Assembly (NCBI GenBank): GCA_023667225.1
Contig: JAMPAN010000001.1
Span: 388,054 to 451,141 of the forward strand
DNA length: 63,088 nucleotides
DNA from: Oxalobacter formigenes
Lineage (GTDB): Bacteria; Pseudomonadota; Gammaproteobacteria; Burkholderiales; Burkholderiaceae_D
Direction: 5' to 3'
Part shown: piece by piece, positions 1-9,705 of the stretch
Layout: every line of letters starts with the position of its first letter
Position numbering within the stretch: position 1 is the stretch's first letter
Position numbers and translations under genes: made by a program
Notes under the pieces: generated by a model
What the model was told of the DNA's origin: nothing
The model's database searches: none
The model's input: the letters and a program-made list of their open reading frames with translations, nothing else

Positions 1-875
1 TTTATGTGAAGAATCACAAGGGGCTACCGAATAGGGCGAATATGGTGGCTTATGAGAAGGCAGTGCAACAACTAAATCCTCCTCCTTTCAGCAATCAAGC
101 CGGAATAGAGTATGTAGGCAAGGATAAATGCGAAGCGCTAACATATTGCCGTTATTCGGGGACGGACTTTGAGAAAACGGTAGCGGTGGTTGGAGACAGT
201 CATGCCAATTCAGCTTATTCCGGCATAGCCAAGCTGGGCAAGGAAATGGGTTTTAATACGGTTATTCTGGGGAATCCCCTTGACAGAATGAAGCTTTTTC
301 TTGCGCGGGGAGAAGATTCAAAAATTATAGATGTTTTACTAAAAAAAGCAGATGTGAAATTGGTATTTCTGATATTTCGATTCCCTAAATATATAGTTGA
401 CAGGCATCGTGATAAAGGTTCCGAGTGGTTTGAAACAGCAAGAAAAAATGGAGGAAGTTTTGCTTTTTCCCGGATGAAATTACAAGATATGGTGGATAAA
501 CTAAAGGCAGCAGGAAAGGAAGTGATTATTGTGGGTGATAATCCCACGTTGCCTGTTGATGCACGTAATTACGTCAAGCGACTTGTTTTTTTTGCCGGAA
601 AAGAACGTGTTCCCTCCGGGCCATTGCAGCAAGATATACGGGAAGGACAAGAAAAAATGTTGACGTTATTATTTGCAATAAAAGGTGCAACAGTGGTTTC
701 TCTTGTTGATGTTTTTTGTCCTCTGGATAAATGCCGCGTTTTTGATAGAGACGGGCTGCTGCTTTATTATGATGATACCCATCTTTCGGAAGTGGGTAGT
801 GATTTCCAGGCAAGGGAAGCTTTTTTGCCTTATCTGGAAAGATGGCTGGGAAAGCAAAGGGAACAGCAGCCGTAA
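1..875 (+). CDS. SGNH-domain acyltransferase C-terminal part (truncated by window edge)
   Basis: The reading frame is open through the left edge, so this is the end of a longer gene. The visible 289 or so residues form one SGNH hydrolase-like domain: a GDSH nucleophile motif near residue 64 (VAVVGDSHA) and a DDTHLSEVG motif near residue 257 that supplies the Asp/His pair. This arrangement is known from the C-terminal periplasmic domain of OafA/YrhL-type acyltransferases, whose membrane acyltransferase-3 part would lie upstream, outside the window. The likely role is O-acetylation of a surface glycan, by inference. A GTG at 6 is the first start-like codon but is probably internal. The DNA is more AT-rich than fimV next door, which suggests a surface-polysaccharide locus of different origin. 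Confidence 0.75.
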   Translation, partial: YVKNHKGLPNRANMVAYEKAVQQLNPPPFSNQAGIEYVGKDKCEALTYCRYSGTDFEKTVAVVGDSHANSAYSGIAKLGKEMGFNTVILGNPLDRMKLFLARGEDSKIIDVLLKKADVKLVFLIFRFPKYIVDRHRDKGSEWFETARKNGGSFAFSRMKLQDMVDKLKAAGKEVIIVGDNPTLPVDARNYVKRLVFFAGKERVPSGPLQQDIREGQEKMLTLLFAIKGATVVSLVDVFCPLDKCRVFDRDGLLLYYDDTHLSEVGSDFQAREAFLPYLERWLGKQREQQP

Positions 876-1100
876 TCAGGAAATAATCTTTTTTTACAGG
901 CTGTTATCTGTTGTGTTCTCAGCAAATACTTGAAGATAATGGTTGTGGTCCGGCTTGTGGATGTTACAATACAGGTCAGCCTGTATCCTGTGCCGGGGAA
1001 GCGGTGTGCATTGCTGTGAGTGATTGCCCGCATACCGTCTGATATGCCAGCACAGGATTGGTGAGGCAACCCGAATACTGATAACGATACTTTGCTGCCG

Positions 1101-3575
1101 ATGCCGACAGAACAGCGTAACCTATTTGTGAAGAGAGCTCTTCAGGCAGGGGTTTGCCTTTTTCTTTTTGCGCTGTGTGCTTTTTCACAGGCGGCTTCTC
1201 TTGGCCGCCTGACGGTGCTTTCTTCTTTGGGACAGCCTTTGCGGGCGGAGGTGGAGATTCTGGATGCTGCCGGTGATGAGGCGGCAAATCTGGCGGTTGC
1301 GCTGGCGCCCGCAGAAGCTTACAAACGCTCCGGCCTGGATTATTCCTCTCTTTTGCAAACGCTGGATATTACTGTCGTGCAGGAGGGAGAACGGCGTTTT
1401 GCCCGTATCCGCAGTGCCCAGCCGGTGAGCGAGCCTTATATCGGCCTGTTGCTGGAACTGGCGGCGGGACAGGCAAGGAAGGGAAGGGAGTACGCGCTGA
1501 CGCTGGATGCGGCAGAGCGGACCAGCCTGCGTTCTGCACCGCTTTCTTCCGCCGCTTCTTTGGAAAGGCTTTCCAGGCAGCAGCGGGTGGAACGGCTTTT
1601 TACCAGAAATATTCCGGCGGATGCCGCGCGGCCGGCTGCTGTTTTGGGCAGCCAGGAAAGCCAGAAGACCCTGGAGAAACCGGCGGCTTCCCGGTATGTG
1701 GTTGCGCGCGGGGATACGCTTTCGAAGATTGCCGCCCGTTTGGGCAGGCGGGATATTTCCCTGGAGCAGATGCTGGTGGCGCTTTACCGGAATAACCCAG
1801 GGGCGTTTCTTGACAATAACATGAACCTGCTCAAGGAGGGGGCGCCGCTTTCTATTCCCGATGTTGATGACGGCGAGAATATCTCCCGTTCCGAGGCACG
1901 TTCTGTTGTCAGGCTGCATGCCGCCAATTTCAGTGATTACAGCCAGAAGCTGGCCGGTATGGTGAGGAAATCTTCTTCCCGTTCCACGCCTGCCGCCGGG
2001 CCGGTTGCCGAGGGCCGGATATCTGCCCAGGTGAAAGAGCAGCCGACGCCTGCCAGCCGTTTGCCTGACCGTTTGGAGCTTTCCAAGGTTCGGCCAGGCG
2101 AGCAGCCGTCCGGTATGACGGTGGAGGAAAAAGTAGCGATTACCCAGGCGGTTGAGGAGAACAGGCACCGGATTGTCGAGCTGGAGAAGAATGTCGGCGA
2201 ATTGAAAAATCTGCTGGAAATTGTGAGTGAAAGCGGCGCGGCGTTTGCCCGGCCGGCACAAACGCCTGCGGATATGAAAGCCGGCGGGCAAAAGAAGACG
2301 CCGCCGGCAACAGACAAAACAGCAAAAGGCAGGGATGCCACGCCTGTTTCAGATGGCAGAAAGGATGTTTCTGTGTCTGATGCAGGGGATACTGGCGCAG
2401 GAGAAAAGGAAGGGATAGATCCGAACCAGACATTGGCGGGAACACCGGAGAAAGCGGCTTCATCTGAAGAAAAGAAGAAAGCGGCCGATGAGAACGAAGA
2501 TGAGTCTTCCTATGACGATGAAGATGACGATGAAGATGATGATGAAAATGAAAATGAAGAAAACGGGGATAACGAGGCGTCCGGCGGGAAGCGCCAGGGG
2601 CAGTATGGCCTGAATAACCGTCTTGTCTGGCTGGTTGCTGCCGGTGTGACGGCGTTGTTGCTGGCACTGATTGCAGGGCTTGCCGTGATGCGCAGGAAGA
2701 AGGCAGCTGTGCAGGCAAAGGCTTCCATGCGGGAAGAGACTGCGCTGCGTGAAGAGCCGGAAGAAGCGCTTAACCCGAATATTATTTCCGGCCGTGAATT
2801 TCTGGAAAATCTGCCAGCGCCGGATCTGGATGAGGATGCGGCAGGCGGCGAGGCATCTGATTCTGTGGAAGGGGTGAATGAAGCAGATGAAGCGGCAGCA
2901 GAGGGGGCGGCAGGAGAGTTTGAGGAGGTGGAATTTCCCCAGGTTGAAGAATCGCTTCAGGATGAGTCTGATGAGGTATTGGAGGCAGGGCAGGAAACAG
3001 AACCGGAAGCGGATGATGTTCCTTCATTCGGGGAAGGGGGGGAGGATGAACCCTTTGTATCGCTTGACCAGGCTTCTGTAGAGAACGAAGTATTATCCCA
3101 GGAGGCGGGGGAGACTGTTCAGGCCGCTTTGCCGCCGGATAGTATGGCGTTGCCGGAGGCGCTGACGGAAGAAGCGGTTTTGCCTGAAGAAGAGCGTGAG
3201 GCTTTTGGGGCGGAAGCACTTGCTGATGTGGGCAATGCAGCGGAAAATGAGACAGATAAGACAAGCCAGGATGCTTTGGAAGAGGCAGCTGCTGAAGAGG
3301 TGGATAACACGGAAAAAGCGCGGGCGCTGGAGCTGGATTTGTCGGATATTGATTTGTCAGCTGTGGCAGAAGATGGCGGGGCCGATGTTGCCGGCTTACA
3401 GGCAGATACTGATGCCGGGACGGCCGAGGCGGAGATGGCGGCCAAGCTTGAGCTGGCGATGGCTTATCTGGATATGAAGGACAAGGATGGCGCGCGGGAG
3501 CTGCTGGAAGAGGTGATGGAAAAAGGGACGCCGCGGCAGGCGGAGGAGGCTGCGCAAGCCATGCAGTCTCTTTGA
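1101..3575 (+). CDS. fimV: FimV/HubP-like polar hub protein with LysM domain
   Basis: This large inner-membrane protein is of the FimV/HubP family, which binds peptidoglycan and organises cell-pole and type IV pilus functions. Reading from ATG 1101 (824 aa; a TTG at 1092 is an alternative), it has a signal peptide (residues 1-32), an N-terminal FimV domain and a LysM domain at about 197-252. A Gln/Glu coiled segment follows, then a very acidic Asp/Glu/Asn tract at about 467-490 and a transmembrane helix at about 505-527. A long acidic cytoplasmic region ends in the conserved FimV C-terminal motif (LELAMAYLDMKD...) at about 775-824. The acidic tract is coded by GAY/GAA simple repeats. It overlaps nothing and is followed closely by truA. 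Confidence 0.88.
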   Translation: MPTEQRNLFVKRALQAGVCLFLFALCAFSQAASLGRLTVLSSLGQPLRAEVEILDAAGDEAANLAVALAPAEAYKRSGLDYSSLLQTLDITVVQEGERRFARIRSAQPVSEPYIGLLLELAAGQARKGREYALTLDAAERTSLRSAPLSSAASLERLSRQQRVERLFTRNIPADAARPAAVLGSQESQKTLEKPAASRYVVARGDTLSKIAARLGRRDISLEQMLVALYRNNPGAFLDNNMNLLKEGAPLSIPDVDDGENISRSEARSVVRLHAANFSDYSQKLAGMVRKSSSRSTPAAGPVAEGRISAQVKEQPTPASRLPDRLELSKVRPGEQPSGMTVEEKVAITQAVEENRHRIVELEKNVGELKNLLEIVSESGAAFARPAQTPADMKAGGQKKTPPATDKTAKGRDATPVSDGRKDVSVSDAGDTGAGEKEGIDPNQTLAGTPEKAASSEEKKKAADENEDESSYDDEDDDEDDDENENEENGDNEASGGKRQGQYGLNNRLVWLVAAGVTALLLALIAGLAVMRRKKAAVQAKASMREETALREEPEEALNPNIISGREFLENLPAPDLDEDAAGGEASDSVEGVNEADEAAAEGAAGEFEEVEFPQVEESLQDESDEVLEAGQETEPEADDVPSFGEGGEDEPFVSLDQASVENEVLSQEAGETVQAALPPDSMALPEALTEEAVLPEEEREAFGAEALADVGNAAENETDKTSQDALEEAAAEEVDNTEKARALELDLSDIDLSAVAEDGGADVAGLQADTDAGTAEAEMAAKLELAMAYLDMKDKDGARELLEEVMEKGTPRQAEEAAQAMQSL

Positions 3576-3637
3576 TGTTTTCGGGTAGAGACGGGGTGCT
3601 GGCATACCCGTTTTTTGTTTCCGGAGCAGCGGACGAT

Positions 3638-4435
3638 ATGAAACGGATGGCACTGGGCATTGAGTATGACGGCAGCCAGTGGCGGGGCTGGCAAAGGCAG
3701 CCGGACGGGCATACGGTTCAGGATCAGCTGGAAGCAGCCATTTTCCGTTTTACGCAAACCCGGATTCCGGTTTCCTGCGCGGGAAGAACGGATGCCGGGG
3801 TTCATGCGATCGAGCAGGTGGTGCATCTGGATACGCATATTGACCGGCCTGCCTTTTCCTGGGTGCGCGGAGTGAATTCTTTTCTGGATGGTTCGGTTGC
3901 TGTGAGATGGGCCTGTGATGTGCCTTTGGGGTTTCATGCCAGGGCGAGCGCTATTGCCAGGCGTTACCAGTATGTGTTGTATAACCACCCTGTGAATTCG
4001 CCTTTGCTGAAGAAACGGGCGGGATGGGTTTTCCGGCCGCTTTCGCTGGAATCCATGCAGGAAGCGGCCTGCCATTTGCTGGGGGAACATGATTTTTCCG
4101 CATTCCGGGCGGCAGAATGCCAGGCGCTTTCCCCTGTTAAGGTGATGCGTCATATCGGTATTGAAAAGCGGGGTGACCTGTTTGTGTTTACATTTGAGGC
4201 CAATGCCTTTTTGCATCATATGGTGCGCAATATTGTCGGTTCGCTGGTTTATGTGGGCAAGGGGGATTATGCGCCAGACTGGATCAGAACGCTTTTGCTG
4301 GGATGTGACAGGAAAAAGGCCGCGCCGACTTTTATGCCGGACGGCCTGTATTTGTCCAGGGTGATATATGATGAAAAGTGGAACCTGCCGCAGGCGGGCG
4401 GGAATGTGTTTTCTGCTTTGTTTTCTGCCGCTTGA
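3638..4435 (+). CDS. truA: tRNA pseudouridine(38-40) synthase TruA
   Basis: TruA converts uridines 38-40 in the anticodon arm of many tRNAs to pseudouridine. The 265 aa product has the family start MKRMALGIEYDGS and the catalytic motif GRTDAGVH, with the active-site Asp at residue 52. The C-terminal signature HHMVRNIVGSLVYVG is also present. The frame is open further upstream to 3572, overlapping the end of fimV, but the family start corresponds to ATG 3638, so that start was chosen. The position between fimV and trpF is the normal Burkholderiales order. Confidence 0.92.
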   Translation: MKRMALGIEYDGSQWRGWQRQPDGHTVQDQLEAAIFRFTQTRIPVSCAGRTDAGVHAIEQVVHLDTHIDRPAFSWVRGVNSFLDGSVAVRWACDVPLGFHARASAIARRYQYVLYNHPVNSPLLKKRAGWVFRPLSLESMQEAACHLLGEHDFSAFRAAECQALSPVKVMRHIGIEKRGDLFVFTFEANAFLHHMVRNIVGSLVYVGKGDYAPDWIRTLLLGCDRKKAAPTFMPDGLYLSRVIYDEKWNLPQAGGNVFSALFSAA

Positions 4436-4444
4436 GGAGGAAAG

Positions 4445-5110
4445 ATGAATGGCCGTACCCGGATCAAGATTTGCGGGCTGACCCGCCTGGAAGATGTACG
4501 GGCAGCGGTAGAAGCCGGGGCGGATGCGCTTGGTTTTGTTTTTTACCGTAAAAGTCCGCGTTATGTGACGGTGAAAACAGCACGTGAGCTGATTGCGGCG
4601 GTACCGCCGTTTGTGACGAAAGTGGGCTTGTTTGTCAACGCGCTTCAGGAAGAGGTGGTTGAAACGGCTTGTTCGGCAGGTATTTCCCTGTTGCAGTTTC
4701 ATGGGGATGAAACTGCTGCAACCTGTGCTGCTGTGGCGGAGGCGGCGCGCCTGCCGTTTATCCGCGCTTTTCGGGTGGGGGCTGATACGCTTCCGCAGGA
4801 TTTGGTACAATACGAAGCGCAGTATCGTGCCGCGACTTCCCGCTTTTCCGGTTTGCTGCTGGATTCGCGTTCAGAAGCCTACGGCGGCACGGGAAAGGTA
4901 TTCAATTGGTCTCTCGTATCAAAAGAAATCGCGCATCGGGTCGTTTTGAGTGGTGGCTTGAGCGTGCAAAATGTCGCTGGCGCTATTGCCCAGGTGCAGC
5001 CCTATGCGGTTGATGTCAGCAGCGGTGTTGAAAGCAGCCGGGGTATCAAGGATGCCGGATTGATTCGCGCTTTTGTTCGCGCTGTCAATGGGGCAGACCT
5101 GGCTGGCTGA
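4445..5110 (+). CDS. trpF: Phosphoribosylanthranilate isomerase
   Basis: TrpF catalyses the Amadori rearrangement of N-(5-phosphoribosyl)anthranilate to CdRP in tryptophan synthesis. The 221 aa protein has the beta-strand-1 motif KICGLT with the catalytic Cys at residue 10, and a LLDSR motif near residue 138 with the catalytic Asp. A GGLS...NV phosphate-binding region lies near the end. An AGGAGG-like ribosome site (positions 4435-4441) precedes ATG 4445, nine bases after the truA stop. It lies with trpB and trpA in a trpFBA cluster; the other trp genes are outside the window. Confidence 0.95.
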   Translation: MNGRTRIKICGLTRLEDVRAAVEAGADALGFVFYRKSPRYVTVKTARELIAAVPPFVTKVGLFVNALQEEVVETACSAGISLLQFHGDETAATCAAVAEAARLPFIRAFRVGADTLPQDLVQYEAQYRAATSRFSGLLLDSRSEAYGGTGKVFNWSLVSKEIAHRVVLSGGLSVQNVAGAIAQVQPYAVDVSSGVESSRGIKDAGLIRAFVRAVNGADLAG

Positions 5111-5177
5111 CAGAGGTTTGACGTGTTGCCCGCTTTTTCAGGGCGGGCGCGGATTTACCGGATAATGAGAGAAAATC

Positions 5178-6422
5178 ATGGAAGATAAAGTTGAGGTGCG
5201 CGACAGCCGCGCGCTTTTTCGCAATACTGCTTATGCCTTGCCGGATGCGCGGGGGCATTTCGGCCCTTATGGCGGGGTTTTTGTATCCGAGACGCTGATT
5301 CATGCGCTGGATGAACTTGCTGCTGCCTATGCGCGTTTCAGGAAGGATCCGGATTTTTTGGCGGCATTCCGTTATGAGCTGAAGCATTATGTGGGGCGTC
5401 CAAGCCCGGTTTATCATGCCTCCCGCTGGTCGGAGATGCTGGGCGGCGCGAAAATTTATCTGAAGCGGGAAGATTTGAACCATACCGGCGCACACAAAAT
5501 CAATAATGTTATCGGCCAGGCGCTTTTGGCCAGACACATGGGCAAAAAGCGGATTATTGCCGAGACGGGCGCAGGACAGCATGGGGTGGCGACAGCGACG
5601 ATTTGCGCCCGCTTTGGCCTGAATTGTGTGGTTTATATGGGCAGCGAGGATGTGAGGCGGCAGGCGCAGAATGTGTACCGCATGAAGCTTCTGGGGGCGA
5701 CGGTTGTGCCGGTTGATTCCGGTTCCAGAACGTTAAAGGATGCGCTAAACGAGGCGATGCGCGATTGGGTGACGCATGTTGAGGATACGTTTTATATTCT
5801 GGGCACGGTTGCGGGACCGCATCCTTATCCTATGCTGGTGAGGGATTTTCAGTCTGTTATCGGTGAGGAATGTCTTGTCCAGATGCCGGAGATGACGGGG
5901 CGTCAGCCTGATTATGTGGTGGCCTGTGTGGGCGGCGGTTCCAATGCCATGGGGATTTTTTATCCTTATATCGGCCATGTGGATGTCCGGCTGGTCGGGG
6001 TGGAGGCCGCAGGCGACGGTATTGAGACAGGGCGGCACGCAGCTTCTTTGACGGCGGGTGTTCCCGGTGTGCTGCACGGGAACCGGACGTATCTTTTGCA
6101 GGATGAAAATGGCCAGATTTGCGAGGCGCATTCGGTTTCTGCCGGGCTGGATTATCCGGGGGTTGGTCCGGAACATGCCGCGCTGAAGGACAGCGGGAGG
6201 GCGCAGTATGTTTCTGTAACGGATGAGGAAGCGTTGCAGGCTTTCCATGACTGCTGCCGGATTGAGGGCATTATTCCGGCGCTTGAATCGAGCCATGCGC
6301 TGGCCTATGCAGCCAAAATCGCGCCGTCTTTGGGACGGGACAAGGTGATTCTGGTCAATTTGTCAGGCAGGGGGGACAAGGATATGCATACGGTTGCCGA
6401 GCGGGCCGGAATCCGTTGGTGA
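5178..6422 (+). CDS. trpB: Tryptophan synthase beta subunit
   Basis: TrpB is the PLP-dependent beta chain that condenses indole with serine; it works in an alpha2beta2 complex with TrpA. The 414 aa product carries the PLP lysine K107 in HTGAHKINN and the phosphate-binding glycine loop GGGSNAMG near residue 250. It is close to the usual family length of about 400. The 67-base gap behind trpF contains a GC-rich inverted repeat (5126-5131 with 5141-5146) without a T run. A second dyad overlaps the trpB stop codon and fills the gap to trpA. Confidence 0.96.
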   Translation: MEDKVEVRDSRALFRNTAYALPDARGHFGPYGGVFVSETLIHALDELAAAYARFRKDPDFLAAFRYELKHYVGRPSPVYHASRWSEMLGGAKIYLKREDLNHTGAHKINNVIGQALLARHMGKKRIIAETGAGQHGVATATICARFGLNCVVYMGSEDVRRQAQNVYRMKLLGATVVPVDSGSRTLKDALNEAMRDWVTHVEDTFYILGTVAGPHPYPMLVRDFQSVIGEECLVQMPEMTGRQPDYVVACVGGGSNAMGIFYPYIGHVDVRLVGVEAAGDGIETGRHAASLTAGVPGVLHGNRTYLLQDENGQICEAHSVSAGLDYPGVGPEHAALKDSGRAQYVSVTDEEALQAFHDCCRIEGIIPALESSHALAYAAKIAPSLGRDKVILVNLSGRGDKDMHTVAERAGIRW

Positions 6423-6457
6423 TTTCATGGCATGAAATCATTTTGTGATGAAATCAT
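6420..6457. repeat. Palindrome and partial repeat between trpB and trpA
   Basis: Arms TGATTTCAT (6420-6428) and ATGAAATCA (6432-6440) form a perfect inverted repeat with a GGC centre. The left arm contains the trpB stop codon. A second copy of the right-arm sequence, TGATGAAATCAT, follows at 6446-6457. There is no T run, so this is not a classical terminator. It could be a protein-binding site or an mRNA hairpin that sets trpA translation; the function is unknown. Confidence 0.5.
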
Positions 6458-6472
6458 AGGAAAGGATTCGTT

Positions 6473-7270
6473 ATGTCACGCATACAGCATAGGTTTGGCG
6501 CATTACAAAAACAGGGAAGAAAGGCGCTGATTCCCTTTATTACGGCAGGTTATCCCGATGCAGGCAGCACGGTTTCTCTGATGCATGCCTTGGTCAGGGG
6601 CGGGGCGGATATGATTGAACTTGGCGTGCCGTTTTCCGATCCCATGGCGGATGGGCCGGTGATTCAGCGGGCGTCGGAGGCAGCGCTGAAGAACGGTATT
6701 GGACTGGGCGATGTGCTTGGTTTTGTGCAGGCTTTCCGGCAGGATGATCCGGATACGCCGGTTGTGCTGATGGGATATGCCAATCCGGTTGAGCGGATGG
6801 GCATGGAACAGTTTGTGAAAGAGGCAGGCCGCTGTGGTGTGGACGGTGTGCTGATTGTGGATTATCCGCCGGAGGAATGCGGGGATTTCGCCGCATTGAT
6901 GCAGGCGCATGGCATGGATGTTATTTTCCTTTTGGCGCCAACTTCGACAGAAGAGAGGATGGAAAAGGTAGGGAAACTGGCTTCAGGCTATGTTTACTAT
7001 GTTTCGCTAAAAGGGGTGACGGGTTCTGCCAGCCTGGATACGGAAGCGGTTTCGCAGGCGATTCCCCGGATTAAGAAGCATGTTTCTGTGCCGGTTGGCG
7101 TGGGGTTTGGCATTCGCGATGCGGAGACGGCAAGGGTAGTCGGCCAGTTTGCCGACGGGGTGATTATTGGTAGCAGGTTGATACAGGTGCTTGAAAAGGC
7201 AGAGAAGAACCAGGTTGAAAAAGATTTGGAAACTTTTGTGTCTGCTATCCGCTGTGCGCTGGATGCGTAA
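6473..7270 (+). CDS. trpA: Tryptophan synthase alpha subunit
   Basis: TrpA cleaves indole-3-glycerol phosphate to indole and glyceraldehyde 3-phosphate and channels indole to TrpB. The 265 aa product has the two catalytic acids in family positions, Glu49 ([11 protein letters not shown]) and Asp60 (MADGPVIQ). A phosphate-binding GVGFGI stretch and GVIIGSRL sit near the C-terminus. An AGGAAAGGA ribosome site precedes ATG 6473. It ends in TAA immediately followed by an ATG for a possible 43-residue ORF. Confidence 0.95.
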   Translation: MSRIQHRFGALQKQGRKALIPFITAGYPDAGSTVSLMHALVRGGADMIELGVPFSDPMADGPVIQRASEAALKNGIGLGDVLGFVQAFRQDDPDTPVVLMGYANPVERMGMEQFVKEAGRCGVDGVLIVDYPPEECGDFAALMQAHGMDVIFLLAPTSTEERMEKVGKLASGYVYYVSLKGVTGSASLDTEAVSQAIPRIKKHVSVPVGVGFGIRDAETARVVGQFADGVIIGSRLIQVLEKAEKNQVEKDLETFVSAIRCALDA

Positions 7271-7402
7271 ATGCCGGTTGGCGAAATGGCCGCAAGACAG
7301 TATGATGCTGCCCAGGGATTGTTTGCCCGTGCCAAATGGAAAGAGGAACGGGCACAGATGAAGAAAAAAGCCTGTTGTTTGGAGTTGCCCAAAGCAGGCT
7401 AA
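7271..7402 (+). CDS. Possible small protein between trpA and accD
   Basis: An ATG directly abuts the trpA stop (TAAATG) and opens a 43-codon frame that ends 12 bases before accD. The predicted peptide is charged and likely helical in its middle part (QYDAAQGLFARAKWKEERAQ), with a CC pair near the end. The abutting start would allow translational coupling to trpA. No ribosome site of its own and no known family are visible, so this is a candidate only. Confidence 0.3.
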   Translation: MPVGEMAARQYDAAQGLFARAKWKEERAQMKKKACCLELPKAG

Positions 7403-7414
7403 TCGGGAGAGGTT

Positions 7415-8287
7415 ATGAGCTGGCTAGACAAATTGCTGCCGCCGCGAATCCAGCCGCATGCGGCCAGTAACCGCAAGACGATACCGGAGGGGCTGTGGGT
7501 CAAGTGCCCGTCCTGTGAGACGGTTTTATACCGGACAGACCTGGAGGTGAATACCCATGTTTGTCCGAAATGCTGCCATCATATGCGGATTCGTGCCCGC
7601 GACAGGCTGGATGTGCTGCTGGATGCGGAGGGGCGTTATGAGGTGGGCCACCATGCCTTGCCGTTTGATGCCCTGAAATTTAAGGACAGCAAGAAGTATC
7701 CTGAACGGCTGAAATCTGCCCTGGAGTCAACCGGCGAGACGGATGCGCTTATTGTGATGGGCGGCGCTATCAGGACGCTGCCGGTGGTTGTGGCCTGTTT
7801 TGAGTTTGAGTTTATGGGCGGTTCGATGGGGTCTGTTGTGGGGGAGCGGTTTGTCCGGGGCGTGCAGACGGCCATTGACCAGCGCGTGCCTTTTATCTGT
7901 ATTACAGCCAGCGGCGGGGCGCGTATGCAGGAAGGCCTCTTTTCTCTTATGCAGATGGCGAAGACCAATGCTATCCTGACCAAACTGGCAGAAAAAGGGC
8001 TGCCCTATATTTCGGTTTTGACTGACCCGACGATGGGCGGTGTTTCGGCTTCTTTTGCTTTTATGGGCGATGTTGTCGTTGCCGAGCCGAAGGCTCTGAT
8101 TGGCTTTGCCGGTCCGCGCGTGATTGAGAATACGGTGAGGGAAAAATTGCCGGAGGGGTTCCAGCGGGCAGAGTTTCTCCTGCAAAAGGGGGCGATTGAC
8201 CGGATTGTTGACCGGCGGGAAATGCGTGAGGAGCTTTCCCATCTTTTGGCTATTTTGCAAAACCAGCCGGTTGAAGCGGTAGCCTGA
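7415..8287 (+). CDS. accD: Acetyl-CoA carboxylase carboxyltransferase subunit beta
   Basis: AccD forms, with AccA, the carboxyltransferase that moves CO2 from biotin to acetyl-CoA to give malonyl-CoA for fatty acid synthesis. The 290 aa protein starts [10 protein letters not shown] and has the N-terminal zinc ribbon with Cys31, Cys34, Cys50 and Cys53. The carboxyltransferase domain follows ([32 protein letters not shown]). A GGGAGAGG ribosome site lies just before ATG 7415. The trpA-accD-folC order is standard in beta- and gammaproteobacteria. Confidence 0.96.
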   Translation: MSWLDKLLPPRIQPHAASNRKTIPEGLWVKCPSCETVLYRTDLEVNTHVCPKCCHHMRIRARDRLDVLLDAEGRYEVGHHALPFDALKFKDSKKYPERLKSALESTGETDALIVMGGAIRTLPVVVACFEFEFMGGSMGSVVGERFVRGVQTAIDQRVPFICITASGGARMQEGLFSLMQMAKTNAILTKLAEKGLPYISVLTDPTMGGVSASFAFMGDVVVAEPKALIGFAGPRVIENTVREKLPEGFQRAEFLLQKGAIDRIVDRREMREELSHLLAILQNQPVEAVA

Positions 8288-8411
8288 CAAGTTTTTATTT
8301 GGGTGATGGCAGGCTTTCTTTTCTTTTTTGTGTTTTCCGGTTTTCCTGACAGGTTTTCCCGCCGGTTTTGCCGGACGGGGTATTTTGTCCGGTTTCATGG
8401 AGGCGGTTGTC

Positions 8412-9701
8412 ATGCCTGTTCATGCTGACAGTCTGGCGGACTGGCTGGAGGCGATTGAGCGCCTTCATCCCAATAATATTGAAATGGGCCTGGAGCGGGC
8501 AAAAACTGTCAGGGATCGCCTGGGGATACGTTTTGGCTGTCCTGTCATTATTGTCGGCGGAACCAATGGAAAGGGGTCTACCTGTGCCATGATGGAAGCA
8601 ATATGGCAAAAGGCAGGCTACCGGGTCGGCTTGTACAGTTCTCCCCATATCCATCATTTTGAAGAACGGGTGAGAATTGACGGAAAAACGGTTTCTGCTG
8701 AAACGATTGTCTGGTATTTCAGGCAGGTGGAAGCGGCGCGCGGGGATGTCCCGCTGACTTTTTTTGAGTTTACGACCCTGGCGATTATGCAGATTCTGGC
8801 GGATGCCGGGCTGGATGTGGCGATTCTGGAAGTAGGGTTGGGCGGTCGCCTGGATGCGGTCAATCTGGTTGATGCGCAGGCGGCAGTCGTGACCAATGTG
8901 GATATCGACCATGTGGATTACCTGGGAGATACCCGTGAATTGATTGGATATGAAAAGGCGGGAACTTTCCGGCCGGGGCAGATTGCTGTTTATGGGGATG
9001 AGGATCCGCCGCAGGCTCTGCTGGCGTATGCGCGTGAGGTTGGCGCGCGCCTCCATATTCTGGGCAGGGATTACTGTTTTTCCTGTAAGGGAAAATGCTG
9101 GGATTATACCGGCCCCAGGCGCCGGTTTACCGGCCTGGATTTGCCTGGCTTGCAGGGGAAAACGCAGGTAAAAAATGCGGCTAATGTCCTGATGGTGCTT
9201 GAGTCCATGCAGGATAGCCTGCCTTTTGATGAAAAGGCAGTTTGTTCCGGCCTGGCAGGCGTGTGTTTGCAGGGCCGTTTTCAGGTGCTTCAGAAAGCGC
9301 CGGTGATTATTGCGGATGTGGCGCATAATCCCCATGCGGCAGCGGTGCTGGCAGAGAATTTGCGCGGCATGGGAAATTTTCATCTGACGCATGCCGTGTT
9401 TGGCGCAATGGCAGACAAGGATATTGGCGGGGTGCTTGCGCCGTTTAAGGATAGTGTGGATTTCTGGTATCTGACGGGGCTTCCTTTATCACGGGGGGCG
9501 ACAACTGCTGTGTTAAAGGAAAAGTTGCTGGCGGCAGGTGTTTTTCCTGACAGGATCCGGCTTTTTGACACGCCGGCGGATGCGCTGGCGGCAGCCAGGT
9601 TGCAGGCTCGTAAAGATGATAGAATAGTGGCCTTCGGATCTTTCTGGGTCGTTGCCGGTATTACCCCGCCGGGGCAGGCCGGTTGTGATATGGTGCGGTG
9701 A
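8412..9701 (+). CDS. folC: Bifunctional dihydrofolate/folylpolyglutamate synthase
   Basis: FolC adds L-alanine-like glutamate tails: it ligates glutamate to dihydropteroate and to folates using ATP. The 429 aa product has the Mur-ligase-type P loop GGTNGKGST at about 49-57. The motifs SPHIHHFEERVRI, TNVDIDHVDYLG and ADVAHNPHA follow, as expected for FolC. The start is ATG 8412, with GGAGG at 8399-8403 eight bases upstream; a longer reading frame back to 8328 has no such site. The stop at 9699-9701 is five bases before dedD. Confidence 0.93.
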   Translation: MPVHADSLADWLEAIERLHPNNIEMGLERAKTVRDRLGIRFGCPVIIVGGTNGKGSTCAMMEAIWQKAGYRVGLYSSPHIHHFEERVRIDGKTVSAETIVWYFRQVEAARGDVPLTFFEFTTLAIMQILADAGLDVAILEVGLGGRLDAVNLVDAQAAVVTNVDIDHVDYLGDTRELIGYEKAGTFRPGQIAVYGDEDPPQALLAYAREVGARLHILGRDYCFSCKGKCWDYTGPRRRFTGLDLPGLQGKTQVKNAANVLMVLESMQDSLPFDEKAVCSGLAGVCLQGRFQVLQKAPVIIADVAHNPHAAAVLAENLRGMGNFHLTHAVFGAMADKDIGGVLAPFKDSVDFWYLTGLPLSRGATTAVLKEKLLAAGVFPDRIRLFDTPADALAAARLQARKDDRIVAFGSFWVVAGITPPGQAGCDMVR

Positions 9702-9705
9702 GAGC

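Noticed and set aside
1185-2291. Long minus-strand frame inside fimV
   Set aside because: It is a shadow of the fimV codons, rich in Arg/His/Pro, and has no ribosome site.
5126-5146. Attenuator or terminator between trpF and trpB
   Set aside because: The GCCCGC/GCGGGC stem has no T run, no leader peptide and no alternative pairing.
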